Shown piece after piece: positions 1 through 9,570 of a stretch of DNA of 64,000 nucleotides (position 1 is the first letter of the stretch; every line of letters begins with the position of its first letter). The position numbers and the translations under genes are program-made. The notes below the pieces were generated by a model, which saw only the letters and a list, made by a program, of their open reading frames with translations, searched no databases and was not told the origin of the DNA. This DNA is from Lachnospiraceae bacterium MA2020 (GTDB taxonomy: Bacteria > Bacillota > Clostridia > Lachnospirales > Lachnospiraceae), in assembly GCA_000746015.1 (NCBI GenBank), contig JQKK01000005.1, positions 1 through 64,000 of the forward strand. Reading direction: 5' to 3'.

Positions 1-205
<205 letters not shown>

Positions 206-431
206 TTTGTCCTGTTTCAAGATTAGCTAGCTAATTAAATTCGCTTGCGTTTCTTAAAACCGTTTACTGTTGGTTTTCATTCTCTGAAACCTTTGTGATT
301 TATATTAAATCTCAAATGGATTTTCAGGGTTGCATTGCTGTTTGTTTGTCAATGTTCAATCACCTTCAAACTCTCTGTTTATCAAGCTTTCAGGCTTTCG
401 TGTCGACCGCTTTGTCGCGGCGACATGTGTT
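206..431 (-). other. rRNA operon leader
   Basis: AT-rich transcribed leader between the rRNA promoter and the 16S 5' end. The short + strand open frames across it have no ribosome binding site and look like chance. I see no tRNA or other RNA gene in it. The RNase III processing stem that normally forms with the 16S 3' flank cannot be assessed, because that flank is outside the window. Confidence 0.6.
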
Positions 432-460
432 ATAATATCACCCTGCAACTCATCTGTCAA
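432..460 (-). promoter_or_regulatory. rRNA operon promoter
   Basis: On the minus strand TTGACA (460-455) is followed after exactly 17 bp by TATTAT (437-432). Directly upstream is an A/T tract (about 461-490) resembling an UP element. Position and strand fit the 16S gene ending at ~205. This is the expected architecture of a strong rRNA promoter. Confidence 0.8.
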
Positions 461-498
461 CACTTTTTTAAAATTTTTTTTTATTTATTTTTATTTCA

Positions 499-530
499 CT
501 GCAAACACCGCATAAATACGATGTTTGCAG
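499..530 (-). terminator. Hairpin after surface-protein gene
   Basis: A 9-bp perfect stem (499-507 with 522-530, CTGCAAACA/TGTTTGCAG) lies between the stop codon of the surface-protein gene and the rRNA promoter UP-like tract. The following minus-strand sequence is A-rich, not a T run, so it is a weak terminator candidate. Confidence 0.4.
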
Positions 531-539
531 CTACCATTA

Positions 540-3500
540 TTAGATTTTCACCCACATTGCTTTTAGCGTCATATCACTCCTAATGTCTTTTACTATAATT
601 TCCTTATGACTCTTTGTTACATTGGCATTTCCTTCTATTTTCCACCTAATAAATTTATACCCATTCTTCCAAGGATCATCTAGATGAAAATAATCCCACT
701 TACCGTCACTGGAGTAATATACATAATACCGATATTTATTTGTCGCGGAATTCTTACCTACATAGTTTACTAATCCACCGTCAGCATCTATATCTACATA
801 AAACGTAGTAGCTATATCTGCATTAAATACATCATTCTGAGTTCCGATTGTCAAAATGTCATTTTCAAATTTACCATTACCAGCATGTAGCCATTTTTTA
901 AAGACACTTTTTTTACTCTGCAGCGTAGGTTTATCTATCTTTATTTGTTCTCCAGTTATTCCCTTCTTCACGATCGTACGTTTAGGATATCCGATTTCTT
1001 CTACATTTATTGTAATTTCGTATATTTTTTCCCATTTACAGTTAATTCTGGAGTCTCCATTTCCAAAAGTGAATGTATTTCCATTTAATGTACCTGCTCC
1101 TGTCAGATTCCACCCCATAAATCTGTAGCCATTTCTTATTGGAGCAGTAAGATTGATCTTGTCTCCCGGTTTACCGGTCTTTTTCATTTCAGCACTATTT
1201 CCAAATAAACCACCGTCAGCATTAATGATTACATTTCTTGTTACTATTTCCCATTTAGCGATCAACTTACAGTCTCCGTTACCTATCGTAACTGTATTTC
1301 CTGCTATTGATCCTGCTCCTGTAAACTGCCATCCGGTAAATCTGTATCCATCTCTTGATGGTACTTCTATATTGATCCTATCACCGATCTTACCATTTTT
1401 TCTTATTTCAGGATTATTTCCAAACTTACCACCATTAGCATTAATGATTACATTTCTTGTTATTATTTCCCATTTAGCGATCAACTTACAGTCTCCGTTA
1501 CCTATCGTAACCGTATTTCCTGCTATTGATCCTGCTCCTGTAAACTGCCATCCGGTAAATCTGTATCCATCTCTTGATGGTACTTCTATATTGATCCTAT
1601 CACCGATCTTACCATTTTTTCTTATTTCAGGATTATTTCCAAATTTACCGCCATTTGCGTTTATTACAATTGTTCTATTGATTGCCTGCCACTTTGCTGT
1701 TATTTTGCAGTCACCATGTCCATATGTGAATGTTGTTCCATTTACTGAACCTGCACCATTTACCTGCCATCCAGCAAAAGTATATCCATCCTTGCGAGGT
1801 GTTCCAAGATTTACCTTTTCACCATATCTTCCTGAGTATACTTCCGAGGTCTTACCGTTCTGCAGGACTCCCCCCGCTGCATCTACTGCAATTTTTCTGG
1901 TCTGAAGCTGCCATCTTGCTGTCAGAGTTATATTTTCAGCAGGCATCAGCATATTACTATCAACTTTAGCTCCATTTTTGTTATACCATCCTACAAAAGT
2001 ATAATTTGTTTTTGACGGGGTTGGTAATGAGCCAATTTTGTTTCCGTAAATTGCTCTTGAAGGAGCTATAGAATTTCCACCATCCGTATTAAATGTGACC
2101 GTATATGAATTTACTGTCCAGTTTGCAATATAATTTTTATTACCAAAACTTCTGTCTTTGACAAATCCGACATTATATTCTTTTGTATTTCCATTGCTTC
2201 CAGTCCATCCTGCAAATGTGTATCCTGTTCTGGTAGGAGCCTGAAGATTAAAACTGTTTGTTTCAATGGTATAATTGCCCGGATTCTTAGGATTATTCGT
2301 TCCACCATTAAGATTATATTGAATTGTATATACTTGTGGTGCAGCCTCAGCAATTATGTTCATATTTCCAGCTGGCATTTTAAATCTATTTGATATTACT
2401 TTACCGCTGCCATCTTTTAAACTTAAAAACTTATATCCATTTTTAAGTGCAGTAGAAATATTTATATCTTCTTCGAATTTATGCTTTTCATTTCTATTTG
2501 ATACATTAAATCCTTTACTGTACTTTACGTTCAAATCATAAGACAGTCTCTGGTATCTATATGTTATTTGACTTGTTCCTTCCGGACTTATGATTATTGC
2601 CTGTTCTAAAGGCTTTGAAAAGCCAACGTAATTTTTTATTTTTGGAGTAACAGACTTATCTGTAGTTCCTTTCAAATTTTCTATCTCAGCTGTTTCATAT
2701 CCACCTCCAATTTTTTCCTTTTCATGATAAACAGAGTACGGTGTATCGTTTCTGGCTGCCCAGGTTGCAATATAATCTTTGTCCCCTATAGACCCTCTTT
2801 CAATACTTACTTCAGTTTTTGGATCCTCTGTATCACTTCCGATCCATCCTGCAAAAGTATATCCTTTCTTTTCTGGGTTTTTTAATACAAAATTTTCAGA
2901 TTCTGTATTATAAGACTCAACCGCCTTTTCCTTAAATGATCCTCCTCTGAGGTCATAAGTTATCTTATAATTGATCGGAGTGGCCTTTGCTGTAAGTGTT
3001 ATATTTGAGGCAGGCATCTTAAAATATGACTCAAGCTTGTCATTTAACCAATTGCTTGCATCACCTGTCCAACCATCAAAATTATATCCCGCCTTTGTTT
3101 CTGCTGATACTCTTGCTTCCTGCTCATACTTGTATATTCCAGATCCGCTTACAGCAGCTATTCCCCTTCCTGCATTTACTGAAACAGTAAATTTCTTTCT
3201 TGAATACTTATATGTTACAGATGCCTTGTCATCAGCAGTAACTTTAAGTGCGATATACTTTGGACTTTCAAAACCAAAATACTCTTTTACCTCAGGTATG
3301 ACACTTTTACCGGACTCCGCTTCAAACTGTTCTGTCTCAACAACTTCATAGGTTCCATCTATGTTTTCTTTTTCGTGAATCACAGAATAGCTGTGCAATA
3401 CAGAAAAAACATTACCTTTGCCTATTCCACTTAGTTCTTCCGGAAGATCTGACTTATCTATCTCTGCATCAACTATTACATTTTCTGCTGTATTTCCTGA

Positions 3501-5237
3501 TAAAAAATCTTTCTTTAAGAACTTGACCGGATATCCTCCAATTTCTTTTGGAATAACAATAACTGATTCTTTTTTACCTTTCTCCGTTAATTCAATGATC
3601 TCAATACAGTATTCATGCTCAACCGATTCCACATATCTGTATTTAAAATAGTCATTCTCATAAATTCTGTTAAGATCGATTACCTCTTTTTCTTCCGATT
3701 CCTCTGATGATTCTGGTTTATTCTTATTTTCACCATTATCTTCTTTAGGAGGCATATCCGAACTCTCTTTTTCAGATCCGTCATGTCTATTTCCATCAGG
3801 ACCTACATCAGGCTTATCAATACCCGGATCATCACTATGGTTAATATCCGGAGTATTTTCTGATATGCTGTCCTTTGATGGATCATCTTTTTTATCGTCT
3901 GCACTATTTTCTGAAGGATTAGAATCCTGATTGCTATCTGACGTTTCTTTGTCATACCCATTTTCTGATGGTGTCACATCCTTTGAGTCTTCATCACTGT
4001 CTGGAGTGTTATTTTCAGATGGTGATCCATCATGATTGCTTTTGTCATCCTGGGCTGTATCATCAGAAACTGAATTATCTGAATTTGATTCTTTATTTTG
4101 GGAATCCTGTTTTTCTGAATTGTCTAATAGATTATTATATGGCTCAACCTGTTGAATGTTGAAATTACCACACTTATAGAAATGTAAAGTAGTAAAACTG
4201 TTCTGCTGCCAGATAAGATAATCATCACTTTCTTTAGAATGATCATGCGCACCTGCTTCTCCAGCAACGCTTACTTTATACTTAATTTTCTTTCCCGCAC
4301 ACTTACAAGTAATTGTCACATTACCTTCTGAAAGTCCCGTGATAACTCCGAGCTCGTCAACAAATGCAACTTTCTTGTTTGAAGATTTCCAGATTGTCTT
4401 AGAATTGTAATTACCGGAAAGTTTGAGTTTCTGAGTTTCACCAATCCTGATACTTACATTATTTTCTTCAGCGCTCGGATTGACTACAAAACATCTGATC
4501 CGTCCCTTTCCACTATGATTACCTTTCTTATCCTGATAATCATACTCATAGAACAGGTCTGCGCTTCCTTCTGTAATACCTTTTATCTTTTTTCTTGAAT
4601 CATCTATACTTACCACTTCAGGATTGTTTGATGAAATCTTAATTGCCTTTTTGGGTATTCCCTTGATTGACGGGAAAGAACGTGATCTGTTGATCGGAAT
4701 AGTAATCTCAGCCTTACTAAAAGAACCTGCTTCTTTTTTCTGGATTACCTTTACAGAAAATGAATATTTTTTGCCATTATACCAGGCTGTTATCCTTGAC
4801 CTTCCCTTAGAAGAAGCTATCAATACTCCATTGACATCAACATATGCTGCGTTTGGATTACTTGATACCCATGATATTCTGGAACCTTTTCCGCTAATAT
4901 CTAATTTCTTTACCTCACCAACTTCCAAAGTGATTTTTTTACCTGTAAGCGATATCGAATCAGATATATCATCATAATATAGCATTCCCGATCTTGCGTA
5001 CCCTACTTTTTCATTCGAAGAAAATGTCCTTTCTTCTGCATTCTCAAAGATATCGCTATCGTATCGCTGCTCTGCCATTTCATTCACAGAATTCGATAGA
5101 TATCCCATATCTCTATTCATTTCAATTACCTGTGCTGCACTGTGGTTGGTCATATCTGCAGCCATCGCCGGAATGCATGAATTGAATGCAATAGACGCAG
5201 ATAAAAAACCAACAAATAACCTTTTGTTGTGTTTCAT
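540..5237 (-). CDS. Secreted multi-repeat surface protein (Ig-like and InlB B-repeat-like modules)
   Basis: The 1565-residue protein begins with a signal peptide (residues 1-27, ending AMAA). About residues 95-335 hold three Big_2-like Ig domains. About 370-555 is an acidic Ser/Asp/Glu/Pro linker with recurring PSEN motifs. About 560-1565 holds roughly eleven Listeria/Bacteroides-type repeats marked by GYTFAGW-like cores (GYNFDGW, NYTFVGW, GYRFTGW and others). These families usually occur in cell-surface adhesins; the target here is unknown. No LPXTG sorting signal or transmembrane anchor is visible at the C-terminus (ends MWVKI), so attachment is unclear. Two neighbouring repeats are almost identical at DNA level, a sign of recent duplication. 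The start is supported by AAAGGA eight bases upstream. Confidence 0.85.
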   Translation of the reverse strand: MKHNKRLFVGFLSASIAFNSCIPAMAADMTNHSAAQVIEMNRDMGYLSNSVNEMAEQRYDSDIFENAEERTFSSNEKVGYARSGMLYYDDISDSISLTGKKITLEVGEVKKLDISGKGSRISWVSSNPNAAYVDVNGVLIASSKGRSRITAWYNGKKYSFSVKVIQKKEAGSFSKAEITIPINRSRSFPSIKGIPKKAIKISSNNPEVVSIDDSRKKIKGITEGSADLFYEYDYQDKKGNHSGKGRIRCFVVNPSAEENNVSIRIGETQKLKLSGNYNSKTIWKSSNKKVAFVDELGVITGLSEGNVTITCKCAGKKIKYKVSVAGEAGAHDHSKESDDYLIWQQNSFTTLHFYKCGNFNIQQVEPYNNLLDNSEKQDSQNKESNSDNSVSDDTAQDDKSNHDGSPSENNTPDSDEDSKDVTPSENGYDKETSDSNQDSNPSENSADDKKDDPSKDSISENTPDINHSDDPGIDKPDVGPDGNRHDGSEKESSDMPPKEDNGENKNKPESSEESEEKEVIDLNRIYENDYFKYRYVESVEHEYCIEIIELTEKGKKESVIVIPKEIGGYPVKFLKKDFLSGNTAENVIVDAEIDKSDLPEELSGIGKGNVFSVLHSYSVIHEKENIDGTYEVVETEQFEAESGKSVIPEVKEYFGFESPKYIALKVTADDKASVTYKYSRKKFTVSVNAGRGIAAVSGSGIYKYEQEARVSAETKAGYNFDGWTGDASNWLNDKLESYFKMPASNITLTAKATPINYKITYDLRGGSFKEKAVESYNTESENFVLKNPEKKGYTFAGWIGSDTEDPKTEVSIERGSIGDKDYIATWAARNDTPYSVYHEKEKIGGGYETAEIENLKGTTDKSVTPKIKNYVGFSKPLEQAIIISPEGTSQITYRYQRLSYDLNVKYSKGFNVSNRNEKHKFEEDINISTALKNGYKFLSLKDGSGKVISNRFKMPAGNMNIIAEAAPQVYTIQYNLNGGTNNPKNPGNYTIETNSFNLQAPTRTGYTFAGWTGSNGNTKEYNVGFVKDRSFGNKNYIANWTVNSYTVTFNTDGGNSIAPSRAIYGNKIGSLPTPSKTNYTFVGWYNKNGAKVDSNMLMPAENITLTARWQLQTRKIAVDAAGGVLQNGKTSEVYSGRYGEKVNLGTPRKDGYTFAGWQVNGAGSVNGTTFTYGHGDCKITAKWQAINRTIVINANGGKFGNNPEIRKNGKIGDRINIEVPSRDGYRFTGWQFTGAGSIAGNTVTIGNGDCKLIAKWEIITRNVIINANGGKFGNNPEIRKNGKIGDRINIEVPSRDGYRFTGWQFTGAGSIAGNTVTIGNGDCKLIAKWEIVTRNVIINADGGLFGNSAEMKKTGKPGDKINLTAPIRNGYRFMGWNLTGAGTLNGNTFTFGNGDSRINCKWEKIYEITINVEEIGYPKRTIVKKGITGEQIKIDKPTLQSKKSVFKKWLHAGNGKFENDILTIGTQNDVFNADIATTFYVDIDADGGLVNYVGKNSATNKYRYYVYYSSDGKWDYFHLDDPWKNGYKFIRWKIEGNANVTKSHKEIIVKDIRSDMTLKAMWVKI
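1221..1658 (-). repeat. 219-bp tandem duplication inside the surface-protein gene
   Basis: Two consecutive, nearly identical copies (1221-1439 and 1440-1658), each 219 bp or 73 codons, encode the same B-repeat module containing GYRFTGWQFTGAGS. Only a few differences are visible. The flanking modules are clearly diverged. The period is a multiple of three, so expansion or contraction keeps the frame. Confidence 0.9.
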
Positions 5238-5327
5238 CTCATATTCCTTTCGATTTTAATACTCTGGATTTTTTGAAGAAAATCTAGAATAAAGCAAGTA
5301 TTTGAAATACTCGCGACAACGGATGTG

Positions 5328-5357
5328 ATTATATAATAGACCTAATGAAAACATCAA
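5328..5357 (-). promoter_or_regulatory. Putative promoter of the surface-protein gene
   Basis: On the minus strand TTGATG (5357-5352), 18-bp spacer, TATAAT (5333-5328), about 90 bp upstream of the start codon. The untranslated leader contains a small inverted repeat AGTATTTGAAATACT (5298-5312) of unknown role. Confidence 0.5.
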
Positions 5358-5382
5358 GTATTTTTTTGTGTACAAAAATAGA

Positions 5383-5403
5383 GATGGCACTTTAAGCACC
5401 ATC
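5383..5403 (-). terminator. Putative terminator of the yfhO-like gene
   Basis: On the minus strand, GATGG/CCATC with an inner CTTTAAG palindrome is followed by TCTATTTTTG. The stop codon of the yfhO-like gene lies inside the stem. The stem is short, so moderate confidence. Confidence 0.4.
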
Positions 5404-7956
5404 CCTACGTATTTTAATTTCTATTGCTATTATGATTATTAAGGAGATCAATGAAATAATAATTCCTTCCATCCTTCCCCTCGGAAAATATTTTAATTCT
5501 ATATTATGTAAACCTTCGTCTATTTTAAATGAAAGCAACATACCCACAGCTTTATCTGTTTTTACTTTTGCTCCGTCAACATAAACATTCCATCCTGTAT
5601 CATATGGTATCGATAAGACTGCAGTATTTCCCGATTCTTCGTTTACATCAATAGATCCTTTCAGATGAGAACTGGTTATTTTTTCAAGTTTTACATCATT
5701 ATCTGCCATCTTTCTTCCAAGTACATCAACATTATCGCTGTTCTCATAGTAAAAATAGGCATTAGTAATATCCAGGCTATCTTCCAAAAGTTCAAGCTCA
5801 ACTTTTACTTTTTTCCCAATCTCATAATCATATAAATTTACTATATTCCATCTATATGTATCAAAATACTTATCCCTATCTAGTCCATCGCAATAAAGAT
5901 GTGCTTTCTGAGTTTCCGGTGCATCAAAATAAACAAACATATCATATTTTTCGTCTATCTTAAATTCGTATTCAATTTTAGCATCTTTTGTTTTATCAAT
6001 CTTTTTATAATGAGTAACACCATCTTGTTTCTCAGAATTTAGATTTACAAGATTAATTGATTCTGGCTCTGCCTTAGTGAATATCCTGTTATCAGATTTC
6101 AAAGTATCGGCTATTGCCTGCTGTAATTCAAACGGATTATTACTATATGCATTATAATTAATATCATTTATCGAATCACTTGCTGTAAACAATAATGGAA
6201 AAGCACTTTCATTTCCAAATACCCTATATATATCCTTAGGTGTAAGCTTCGTATAATGATTTGGAGTAGAGCTATGCTGAGATATTATATATTTTACTCC
6301 AAGAAAACTATCCAAAAATCTCGTTGTACTCTCATTATAAAAAGCCCAATTCCCATTATTTCTAAATCCAAGCTTACCAAGAAAGTTTATTTTATCTTTT
6401 TTCTCACTTGAACTGAAATGTGAAAGTCCAGGATAATTAAACTGCATAGCATCATTATTCGTTCGTCTGAAGTACTTTTCTATACGATAAAAACCTGTAT
6501 CATTTTCATTGAGCCATGCAAGTTTTTTGTTTACATCAGAAAGATACGTCTGATATTCGCTTAATGATGCAAGATTGTAATAATTCATTGCATCGTATGC
6601 ATTATATGTCAGATCAAAAGTATTGAGTATAAATAAGGCAAGCGCAAGTATCTCTAATTTCAAGATACCTTTTGATTTAAGCAATATCATTAAAATAACA
6701 ATTAAAGTAATAGAGCAGTCTAAGATTATGTCAACCAATCCTACTCCGTTACCTGCATCACGCACAGCTATTACTGCATATATTGCTACAAGCGCTGCTA
6801 TCAGCCCGAGGATTTTTATGTAAACCGATTCATTTAATGCCATGAATCCTTTATATGCAAATAAGATCACCAAAAAAGATATAAAAAATGAGTATCTGTA
6901 CGGGAAACCTATCGGCTGATTAAATCCGTGCCATGCTACATTTAGTGGATTGATATAAAGGTTTATAAATAAAAATGCTATCAATACAAATGAGGCAAAT
7001 CTCTCTCGGATATCATATTTTTTTGCAAAGAAATATATTCCAGCAAAAGACACCATAGAAATTCCGGCAAAAATATTAGGCAGTCCAGTACTTACATTTC
7101 CATCAAAAGCTCCTGTGAAAAACTGTGAAAATACCTTGTGCATTGGAAACATCCGCGACAGACCAATTGAAATATTATCTTTTTCTCCAGAAAGCGAAAA
7201 TACTGCTGGAAGAAGATTAAACATTGAAAGCGTTGCTCCAAGCACAGAACTTACAGCAAAACTCTTAATAACATCAAATTTGTTCTTTATTTCACTGATA
7301 CTTTTGCAATTTATTATCAGACAATATATAAAATAAACCGTAACAAATATACATGTCATATATCCAATGTAATAATTGAAAAGAACTGACATGAAAAGTG
7401 AAATCATATACAACTTATGATTATTTGGATTATGCATAAGATTATGTAAACCCAATATTACTAACGGCAGCAGTATCAGATTACTGAAATACATTGTAAG
7501 CTGAAAATACGTTGCAACAAATCCCATCATAGAATATGACAATGCAAATATTATATTTGCATATCTGTATCCATGTAATTTTGACAGCATATACGTAAAG
7601 CTCAATGAACTTAAGCCTGAATATAACATCAAAATAATGCCTTCAGCTACAGGCAGCATTGAAGAAGGAAAAAGCAACGTTATCAAATTGAGCGGACTCA
7701 AATAATAATATGCTACAAATCCCGTAATATTACCGCCTAAATTTTGACTAAACGAATAATTTAAATCGTTATTTCCAAAAACAATGGATTTTAGGTATGA
7801 AAGATAATCTATAAACTGATAATGCATATCACCAGTCATTATAGTTATATCGCCAAACGGCCATATACCATGCTTATAGAATATGCAAAGATAAAGAAAA
7901 ATGGGTATAAAAAAAGATGATATATACAGAATCTTTTTGTTTACTCTGTTTATCAT
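5392..7956 (-). CDS. YfhO-family membrane protein (putative glycosyl transfer)
   Basis: This 854-residue polytopic protein has about 12 hydrophobic segments in its first two thirds, an extracytoplasmic domain of roughly 300 residues (about 480-815) and one C-terminal transmembrane helix before a basic tail. The N-terminal GDITIMTGDMHYQFIDYLSYL and NLGGNITGFVAYYYLSPLN regions match the YfhO family (PF09586). B. subtilis YfhO is linked to lipoteichoic acid glycosylation; the substrate here is inferred only by family. The start has GGAGGTG spaced for ATG. It lies 39 bp downstream of tRNA-Ser on the same strand. Confidence 0.8.
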   Translation of the reverse strand: MINRVNKKILYISSFFIPIFLYLCIFYKHGIWPFGDITIMTGDMHYQFIDYLSYLKSIVFGNNDLNYSFSQNLGGNITGFVAYYYLSPLNLITLLFPSSMLPVAEGIILMLYSGLSSLSFTYMLSKLHGYRYANIIFALSYSMMGFVATYFQLTMYFSNLILLPLVILGLHNLMHNPNNHKLYMISLFMSVLFNYYIGYMTCIFVTVYFIYCLIINCKSISEIKNKFDVIKSFAVSSVLGATLSMFNLLPAVFSLSGEKDNISIGLSRMFPMHKVFSQFFTGAFDGNVSTGLPNIFAGISMVSFAGIYFFAKKYDIRERFASFVLIAFLFINLYINPLNVAWHGFNQPIGFPYRYSFFISFLVILFAYKGFMALNESVYIKILGLIAALVAIYAVIAVRDAGNGVGLVDIILDCSITLIVILMILLKSKGILKLEILALALFILNTFDLTYNAYDAMNYYNLASLSEYQTYLSDVNKKLAWLNENDTGFYRIEKYFRRTNNDAMQFNYPGLSHFSSSEKKDKINFLGKLGFRNNGNWAFYNESTTRFLDSFLGVKYIISQHSSTPNHYTKLTPKDIYRVFGNESAFPLLFTASDSINDINYNAYSNNPFELQQAIADTLKSDNRIFTKAEPESINLVNLNSEKQDGVTHYKKIDKTKDAKIEYEFKIDEKYDMFVYFDAPETQKAHLYCDGLDRDKYFDTYRWNIVNLYDYEIGKKVKVELELLEDSLDITNAYFYYENSDNVDVLGRKMADNDVKLEKITSSHLKGSIDVNEESGNTAVLSIPYDTGWNVYVDGAKVKTDKAVGMLLSFKIDEGLHNIELKYFPRGRMEGIIISLISLIIIIAIEIKIRRDGA

Positions 7957-7995
7957 CTAACACCTCCGATTTCAGGAACCGCTTAACTAAAAAAG

Positions 7996-8083
7996 CGGAG
8001 AAGGAGGGATTTGAACCCTCGCGCCGGTCGCCCGACCTACACCCTTAGCAGGGGCGCCTCTTCAGCCTCTTGAGTACTTCTCC
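7996..8083 (-). tRNA. tRNA-Ser (anticodon GCU)
   Basis: An 88-nt cloverleaf with a long variable arm typical of class II tRNAs. The acceptor stem pairs GGAGAAG with CTTCTCC, the anticodon loop reads CTGCTAA (GCU, for AGC/AGU codons), and the T loop is GGTTCAAATCC. CCA is not encoded. It follows serS on the same strand, with a terminator-like hairpin ten bases upstream. Confidence 0.95.
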
Positions 8084-8092
8084 ATATGCCTG

Positions 8093-8120
8093 AAAAAACA
8101 CCGCATAACCAAGTTATGCG
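8093..8120 (-). terminator. Terminator-like hairpin between serS and tRNA-Ser
   Basis: On the minus strand CGCATAAC (8120-8113), a 3-nt loop and GTTATGCG (8109-8102) form a perfect 8-bp stem, followed by GTG and six T (8098-8093). It looks like an intrinsic terminator. It ends ten bases before tRNA-Ser and lies downstream of a consensus promoter, so it either ends serS transcripts or attenuates the tRNA transcript. Confidence 0.7.
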
Positions 8121-8168
8121 CTTTGTTAAATTATTGCGTCCAAGTTGTCTATAACTCAGACGCAATAT
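8093..8168 (-). ncRNA. Candidate short leader RNA / attenuator before tRNA-Ser
   Basis: A transcript from the 8171-8199 promoter would begin near 8168-8164. It would fold a 5' hairpin (TTGCGTC 8165-8159 with GACGCAA 8140-8134, inner AGTT/AACT), then a single-stranded linker, then the 8093-8120 terminator-like hairpin. AGTTAT in the first hairpin can pair with ATAACT in the second, giving a possible antiterminator. Both hairpins share the word AACTTGG. It could be a ~75-nt sRNA, an attenuator of the tRNA, or a serS terminator. Confidence 0.35.
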
Positions 8169-8170
8169 TG

Positions 8171-8199
8171 ATTATACGAATTTAATCTTGATTTGTCAA
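8171..8199 (-). promoter_or_regulatory. Perfect consensus promoter for the tRNA-Ser transcript
   Basis: On the minus strand TTGACA (8199-8194), 17-bp spacer, TATAAT (8176-8171): both hexamers and the spacing match the sigma-A consensus exactly. It starts eight bases after the serS stop codon and drives toward tRNA-Ser and then the yfhO-like gene. Confidence 0.75.
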
Positions 8200-8206
8200 C
8201 TCTTAT

Positions 8207-9496
8207 TTATTTTTTATTTGGAATAAGAGCCTTTTTTCCACCCATATAAGGCTGAAGTACCTCTGGAATGAGAACACTTCCATCAGCCTGAAGGTTATTT
8301 TCAAGGAATGCGATGAGCATTCTAGGTGGTGCAACTACTGTATTATTGAGTGTATGTGCAAGATAATTGCCGTTTTCACCCTTTATACGTATGTGAAGTC
8401 TTCTTGCCTGAGCATCTCCAAGATTTGAACAACTACCAACCTCAAAATACTTCTTCTGACGTGGGCTCCATGCCTCTACATCGCATGACTTGCACTTAAG
8501 ATCTGCAAGATCTCCAGAGCAGCACTCAAGTGTACGAACAGGGATATCAAGTGAACGGAAAAGATCTACAGTATTCTTCCAAAGAACATCATACCACTTC
8601 TTTGACTCTTCAGGCTTACATACTACGATCATTTCCTGCTTTTCAAACTGATGAATTCTGTATACACCACGTTCCTCAATACCGTGAGCACCCTTCTCCT
8701 TACGGAAGCATGGTGAATAGCTTGTAAGATTAAGTGGAAGCTGCTCCTCCGGTATCTGCTGATCAATGAATCTACCGATCATTGAATGCTCTGAAGTACC
8801 AATAAGATAAAGATCCTCGCCCTCGATCTTATACATCATTGCATCCATCTCAGGAAAGCTCATTACACCCTCAACTACATTTCCATGAATCATGAAAGGA
8901 GGAACAACATAAGTGAAACCTCTATCTATCATAAAGTCACGAGCATATGAAATAACTGCAGAATGAAGCCTTGCAATATCACCGAGAAGGTAATAAAATC
9001 CGTTTCCGGCGACTCTGCGCGCAGCATCAAGATCTATACCGCAAAAACTCTCCATAATTTCTGTATGATATGGGATTTCAAAATCTGGAACTACAGGCTC
9101 ACCGAACTTTTCAATCTCAACGTTTTCACTGTCATCTTTTCCAACAGGAACAGTATCATCGATAATCTGCGGAATTGTGTACATAATTTTAAGGATTTTG
9201 TCCTTTAAATCTGCATTGATTTTTTCAAGCTCTGCAAGTCTTTCAGCATTCTTAGTAACCTCAGCCTTTACTGACTCAGCTTCATCCTTTTTACCCTGAG
9301 CCATAAGTGCACCGATCTGCTTTGATAACTTATTACGGCTTGCCCTTAAGTCATCTGCCTCCTGCTGGGCAGCACGATTCTTAGCATCAAGCTCGATTAC
9401 CTCATCAACAAGAGGAAGCTTAGAATCCTGAAACTTCTTCTTGATATTTTCTTTGACAATATCCGGATTTTCACGGACAAATTTAATATCCAGCAT
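8207..9496 (-). CDS. serS: Serine--tRNA ligase
   Basis: The 429-residue length is normal for cytosolic SerRS, which charges tRNA-Ser with serine. Residues ~1-110 form the charged coiled-coil tRNA-binding arm; the class II core follows, with TSEHSMIG, motif 2 (FRKEKGAHGIEERGVYRIHQ) and the C-terminal motif 3 region (NNTVVAPPRMLIAFLEN). AAGGAGAG precedes the ATG. A tRNA-Ser gene lies directly downstream on the same strand. Transcription probably starts at 9542-9570, shared with the divergent fumarase promoter. No T-box leader is visible in the short upstream region. Confidence 0.97.
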   Translation of the reverse strand: MLDIKFVRENPDIVKENIKKKFQDSKLPLVDEVIELDAKNRAAQQEADDLRASRNKLSKQIGALMAQGKKDEAESVKAEVTKNAERLAELEKINADLKDKILKIMYTIPQIIDDTVPVGKDDSENVEIEKFGEPVVPDFEIPYHTEIMESFCGIDLDAARRVAGNGFYYLLGDIARLHSAVISYARDFMIDRGFTYVVPPFMIHGNVVEGVMSFPEMDAMMYKIEGEDLYLIGTSEHSMIGRFIDQQIPEEQLPLNLTSYSPCFRKEKGAHGIEERGVYRIHQFEKQEMIVVCKPEESKKWYDVLWKNTVDLFRSLDIPVRTLECCSGDLADLKCKSCDVEAWSPRQKKYFEVGSCSNLGDAQARRLHIRIKGENGNYLAHTLNNTVVAPPRMLIAFLENNLQADGSVLIPEVLQPYMGGKKALIPNKK

Positions 9497-9541
9497 CTTG
9501 TTCTCTCCTTGTTTACGTTTCTAAAAAACTAAATCATATCG

Positions 9542-9570
9542 ATTGTATATCAATATAAATCACTTTGCAA
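9542..9570 (-). promoter_or_regulatory. serS promoter
   Basis: On the minus strand TTGCAA (9570-9565), 17-bp spacer, TACAAT (9547-9542), about 45 bp upstream of the serS start. The palindromic -35 hexamer is the same DNA as the -35 of the divergent fumarase promoter. Confidence 0.55.

Noticed and set aside
1153-1905. 250-codon + strand open frame inside the surface-protein gene
   Set aside because: It is the antisense of the repetitive B-repeat region, its repeats mirror those of the real gene, and no ribosome site precedes it.
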